Positions 16,744-20,262 of a DNA stretch of 20,262 nucleotides are shown here, one piece after another. The stretch is from the NCBI GenBank assembly GCA_002284615.2, contig MU070249.1, forward strand, positions 86,432 through 106,693. Direction: 5' to 3'. A program made the translations under genes and the position numbers. Below the pieces are notes generated by a model. That model did no database searches. It had not been told where the DNA came from and saw nothing but the letters and a program-made list of their open reading frames with translations. The stretch comes from Dunaliella salina. Lineage: Eukaryota; Chlorophyta; Chlorophyceae; Chlamydomonadales; Dunaliellaceae. Numbering within the stretch: the first letter of the stretch is position 1; every line of letters begins with the position of its first letter.

Positions 16744-17030
16744 ATGCAGCATGCTGGACCGAACCGCAGCTAAGGCCGAACAGCCCCTATTTACTCACAA
16801 TCAAGGCAAACTTCCCCCACGTTGTGCTGGGCTGGATGGTGGCTAGACCATCCACACCCGGGTTCACGCTTGTGAGGAGCACAGAGGATTTTGCTCTTGC
16901 GTGACCCATGCAGCATGCTAGACTTGACCGGCGGCTAAGGCCGATAAGCCCCTAATTACCCACAGCCAATGCAAGATTTCCCCCATGTTGTGCCATGCAG
17001 GACCGGAACGGCAGCTAGGCCGACTAGCCC
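16744..17030. repeat. Imperfect direct repeat, two units of about 86 bp plus a partial third
   Basis: Unit 1 (16744-16828) and unit 2 (16908-16994) share ATGCAGCATGCT-GAC, GGCTAAGGCCGA, AGCCCCTA-TTAC, and then a CCCCCA-GTTGTG end, offset by 164 bp. A third partial unit starts at 16995 (ATGCAGGACCGGAACGGCAG). A fourth trace, TCATGCAGGACCTGGTTGCA, is at 17161. No coding function is visible. Confidence 0.75.
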
Positions 17031-17535
17031 GGACTGGTACTTGCACACTTGCACAGCCTATGCACAACGCAACAAAGCATTTCACACAGGCTCCATGCAC
17101 AGGCTCCTAGGACCTGAACATGGTTGGGACACTGATGGGGCAACCTAAGCTCCCACTATGTCATGCAGGACCTGGTTGCAGGGTGAAGGCTTGTAGCCGC
17201 AATAGTACAGGTATGCAAAAATGGGTTTGCTAACATCTGCACAATGGAGCACAGGCGGCATGCACTCTATGTATAGGCCTCGCAAGCGTCGTGGGCAGAA
17301 AGGGATAGGCTTCCAGAGAGCTGCTGCTCTTCATAGACACAACTGGATGTGCCTTCACGCAGGCGCTCTAGTTAACATCACACCCATGGGAGCGCCCGCT
17401 AGACTTGCCTTCTCACAGAATTCAACGAGAGGCAATAGAAATTGTGGAATGGGTCCCTGGAATCTGGAAACACAATGTCTGTGGTGTCCATGAGGGCTGC
17501 TGTGCAAGCGTCAGGCGTTGGCCCTCTCCTTGCCT
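17031..17535. other. No gene seen
   Basis: Only short frames, for example 17221-17493 on the plus strand, without domain or splice support. Confidence 0.4.
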
Positions 17536-17536
17536 A

Positions 17537-18610
17537 AGAAAGAAAAGAAAAAAAACTACGTAGGCAGAGAAACTCTCCCTATATCAATTAAGGAAAAGGA
17601 GACATATTGGCTCAAAAAAGAGCCGTGTGCCCCCTCCACCACAAGGTAAGAAAAAGAGAATGCTAATGTGGATCTGGAGGGTTACGAGAAGCATCTGGCT
17701 CAAGAATCGCTGCGGGAAATATTCTTGTTTTCATTTGCGCAGCGTGTGGTGACTAGTTTGTGCGCATATTGAACAGAATGGGCATGAAGTTGTTGAGCAA
17801 GCTTCGTTGTACGCTGGTGATCCAATCCTAGTTGTTTGAATTGCTTCAGGGTATGCTCAGTGTAAACAGTTCCACCTACACCCAGGAGAATAGGGTGAAT
17901 TGTAACAGCTTTAGCGTTGATAAGTTTACAAAGGTCTGCATGCTGCTGCTTTGCCACGTTCAACTATGCTTTGGCCTTGTGTGTAACTGATATACAAGGC
18001 TTACGATAGCCTTGTATTACATCCTGGGCTCTGCCTTTTCACAAGTGTTACATTGTGTCTCCACAGAACTTGATTTCTTTTAGTTGCACATGGCGCTCAT
18101 TTGCATAAAGTTCATGGGCTTGCCTCATGCGGCTAGTTCTGATGGTTCTCCATGAGGGGCTGCGCACAGCGTGATGGGAATGCCTATTATGCCAGAGTGG
18201 GCTTTGGCTTCGGAAAAATGAATGGGTTGGGGGGAATGCTGCAATATGGTTGATATAGCGTGGATGATCTCAGCATGCAGGTGGTACCCCATGCGCAGCG
18301 GGTTCTGGGTTTGTTTTGGAAGCTGGGAGAGGCAGGATGCACTACCAGAGGCAATGTGAGTTTGCTCATATTTGAGTGCCACAAGGACGGGTGCAAGTTC
18401 TGCTCTGGTGATGGTACTTGTAGGCCCATCACCATTGGATTTTATGTGCATGCAGCTGTAAGTGCCAGGAGGATGGGAAAGTGTTCTGGTTTGTAAACGC
18501 ATACCAATGTTCAGGATCCTGTAGCGGCTGAGACAGAAGACAGCAACAATTAGAATGGTAACAAGGGGGCCCCATGAGAAAGTGGTAAGATCTTGCACGG
18601 GTAGCCTTTG
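17537..18610 (-). pseudogene. A-type LINE on the minus strand with RNase H to endonuclease deletion
   Basis: Read from right to left: an RNase H segment (about 18600-18190) with TSTITRAELAPVLVAL (catalytic Glu 18398-18400), IASGSASCL (Asp replaced by Gly at 18344-18346) and AKAHSGIIG. At about 18186 it jumps into the region before the endonuclease Glu (IPITLCAAPHGEPSELAA in frame, matching copy A at 8431 in another frame). Then LKEIKFCGDT, a 71-bp insertion (17982-18052), AKQQHADLCKL and IHPILLGVGGTVYTEH. The C-terminus is PPDPH with stop TAG, followed by the common A-type 3' UTR and an AAAG-type tail at 17537-17555. Relative to copy A, the second half of RNase H and the zinc finger are gone. 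Confidence 0.75.
17982..18052. mobile_element. 71-bp TIR mini-element in the LINE, 5-bp TSD
   Basis: Ends TGTAAC at 17982-17987 and GTTACA at 18047-18052. The flanks are the direct repeat TTGTG at 17977-17981 and 18053-18057. Copy A at the same place has uninterrupted GACACAAGGCC, so the exact empty site is known. Inside is a perfect 9-bp stem TACAAGGCT/AGCCTTGTA (17993-18001 and 18008-18016). Confidence 0.75.
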
Positions 18611-19043
18611 TCAAAGGGGGGCGTATGCAAAGCAGAATGGCTCAAGGCTCAACATTTGTGTACAGCAAAATGTAATGTTGAAGAAAGACCATACAGTCCA
18701 CAACCGGCTGTTTGAAAGAATATAGGAACGCCTTGACGCCGATTAAGCAAGGTGATATCACGAAGAGCCCTTTTGACTTATGTGGGTTAAGCTGGGCAGC
18801 AGTTTTTGGCCTGGGGAGTGCTCCTGCCCGTGTCAGCCACCCGGAGGAAAGCTGGTGCAGGAGGGGGTACTGGAAGTTGGCGCGGTGCAGGTGGTTCTCA
18901 GAGGTGATCTTGGCTCGGGTCTGAATAACTCCGCTGGCATGCTCACGCACTCCTTGTATCTATAGATCTAGCAAGCTATCTGGAGGGATGCTGGAAGCTT
19001 TTGGCTCTGAAATCTGGATGTGAGATTCAACTATCAACAGCGC
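18611..19043. other. No recognised gene
   Basis: A minus-strand frame at 18642-18950 (102 codons) could be decayed upstream LINE sequence, but it shows no reverse transcriptase or RNase H block. Confidence 0.35.
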
Positions 19044-19079
19044 CTAGTGGTAACAGGCTTGTGCACACGTGTGCCCACG

Positions 19080-19255
19080 TGGGCATATATATGTGGGGCC
19101 CCCCATGCTGGCTCCATGACCATGTTCCCTCACTCGCTTGTGCTGCTGGACTTCTTTTTTCCTATCCTTCTCCTGCTGTTTGCTCTGCTTCTCCAGTTGC
19201 TGGGACTGCTTCCAGCCTTGTGCTCTTCTCCCCGCTATTGCTCTGCTTGGGCTTC
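19080..19255 (-). CDS. Possible exon encoding a charged helix
   Basis: A minus-strand acceptor CTCAATGCAG precedes an open frame from 19255 that encodes SPSRAIAGRR. It continues into a Gln/Lys/Glu-rich stretch (KQSQQLEKQSKQQEKDRKKE, then VQQHKRVREHGHG) typical of a coiled coil. Entry would be phase 1. No donor at its right place could be fixed and no neighbouring exon was found, so this remains a candidate only. Confidence 0.3.
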
Positions 19256-19410
19256 CTGCATTGAGGCCCCACACAAATGGTACATCCCATGAGGACAGAA
19301 GTGCCAACAAAAATAAATGTTGAGCTCGTAAGAACAAAGGACAGAGGTGCAAAAAGGAATATGGGGGAAGTGTGTTGCTGTGATTTGCATGTATGTTCAT
19401 AATGTGTGAA

Positions 19411-20042
19411 AACCATCAAGGAAAGCCTGCTCGCTTATATGCCTGCATTGATGTGGACAAATAAAGCATGCAGGGGGAGCCAACACTGCTGTGGCCAAAG
19501 GAGGCTCGCAGGGAAAGCCTGCATTGTTGTGGCCAAAAAAAAGTTCACACGGAAAGCCTGCAACAATGTGACCAAGAAAGGCAAAGAGCGCCTGTATTGC
19601 CGTGAACAAGTAAGGCATGCAGGGGAAACCTGGATACATGTGGACAAAAAAGGATTGCAGGTAACACATGCACTTTTGCGGCCGGAAAAAAAGGCTTGCA
19701 GGGACTGTCTGCACACTGTGTATAAAGAAGACTTGGGAGGGAAATCCTGCATTTCTGTGGCCAAGAAAGGATGTACGGAAAGCCTGCATTGCTGTGCACA
19801 GCAAGTCCACGTGGACTAAAAGAGCTTGCAGGGAAAGCCAACATCTTGCATTTCTGTGGCCAAGAAAGGTTTGCAAAAAAAACTTGCAACGCTGTGGTCA
19901 AGAAAGGCTTGCAAGGAAAGCTTGCATTATTGTGGACAGGAAGTGCTCCCGGAGAAAGCTTGCAATGCTATGGCCCAAAAAAAATTTGAACGGAAAGCAT
20001 GGCCATGGCTTGCAAAGAAATCCTGCAACGCTGTGGCCACAT
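19411..20042. repeat. Minisatellite, about 15 degenerate copies of a ~39-bp unit
   Basis: The unit is approximately AGGCTTGCAGGGAAAGCCTG followed by CATTGCTGTGGCCAAGA. Clear copies start near 19419, 19512, 19549, 19622, 19740, 19777, 19830, 19914, 19952 and 20015, mostly 37 to 40 bp apart. Because spacing is not always a multiple of three, the peptide repeats seen in several frames (GKACIVVAKK, CGQERLA and similar) shift frame from unit to unit. Coding is therefore unlikely. Confidence 0.85.
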
Positions 20043-20262
20043 AAGTAGGGTTGGCCAATATTGAAACTAATTCCGTATAAGGTCTAACGGTGCGTTTCCA
20101 ACCACTCGTCATTAATGGTGTGTTTCTGTGCCCGCTCCGAGAAGCAATTTTGACCTCGGAGCAACTCAAACCGTTTCTGAGCTGCTCCGAATTCACCCGC
20201 TCCGAGTCAACTACCGGACCAACTCCTCGGAGACAAATCCCAACTGTTCGGTACACGGGGGG
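20043..20262. other. CTCCGAG-rich end of the window, possible element terminus
   Basis: GCTCCGAG at 20136 and 20199 and CTCGGAG at 20154 and 20226 form inverted pairs. GGTGCGTTTCC (20089) and GGTGTGTTTCTG (20118) are two related GT-rich starts, the second following ATTAAT. This looks like the start of a DNA element, but its other end lies outside the window. Confidence 0.3.

Noticed and set aside
1..20262. CRISPR array, tRNA, rRNA or bacterial operon
   Set aside because: No regular spacer-repeat pattern, no cloverleaf or rRNA-like block seen by eye. The minisatellite at 19411-20042 has no unique spacers.

Overview
This window is nuclear DNA from a eukaryote, most likely a green alga. There are no bacterial operons or Shine-Dalgarno spacing. 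GT-AG introns can be read directly, low-complexity Q/P/G-rich exons are present, and there is a long (CA)n tract. Most of the rest is retrotransposon debris of a kind known from algae: LINEs with RNase H plus a restriction-like endonuclease, resembling the Dualen/RandI type of Chlamydomonas. The species call is a guess (a chlorophyte is favoured). The repeat structure is read from the sequence.

Region 1 (1-3700) is the 3' half of a host gene on the + strand. It encodes a Q/P/G-rich protein ending in an RG-rich tail. Every intron whose frame I could follow is phase 1, so each joins G|GN. The exons are tandemly duplicated: about four copies of a PPPMLPLQQAQAQL exon (60-660), of which only the last is clearly intact, and about five decaying copies of a G/R-rich exon (1326-2100). 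The terminal exon (3476-3504) ends in an arginine/glycine tail and is followed by AATAAA. The last intron region holds a foldback element made of TATAGCGC palindromes (2655-2823), a micro-insertion of a LINE 3' end and the (CA)n tract.

Region 2 (3700-6130) has no convincing gene, one more LINE micro-insertion and a 54-bp tandem duplication.

Region 3 (6137-12760) is a nested graveyard of non-LTR retrotransposons of at least three related families plus one fragment type (called A, B, C and D here). The longest copy, A (6647-8997), carries an RNase H domain, then a CCHC finger with an RHN motif, then a PD-(D/E)XK restriction-like endonuclease. It is split by a 628-bp TA-flanked DNA transposon with ACTTCGTA-type ends (7282-7909). 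Two B copies lie head to head (10275-11466 minus and 11494-12095 plus), and a truncated A copy has inserted in the first with an 11-bp target-site duplication. A C copy with a different zinc-finger end follows.

Region 4 (12763-17530) holds a 46-bp direct repeat, an unassigned open frame at 13577-13903, and a minus-strand gag-protease ORF of 790 residues. That ORF belongs to an LTR-type (Ty3/gypsy-like) retrotransposon with no visible pol or LTRs. An imperfect repeat follows at 16744-17030.

Region 5 (17537-20262) has another A-type LINE on the minus strand, internally deleted and carrying a 71-bp TIR mini-element. Next come a possible charged exon on the minus strand, a minisatellite of about 39 bp period (19411-20042) and a CTCCGAG-rich end.

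No complete new defence or metabolic system is visible. The most interesting content is the LINE endonuclease module, a C-terminal PPDPH motif shared between LINE families, a common 3' tail, and several precisely datable nested insertions.
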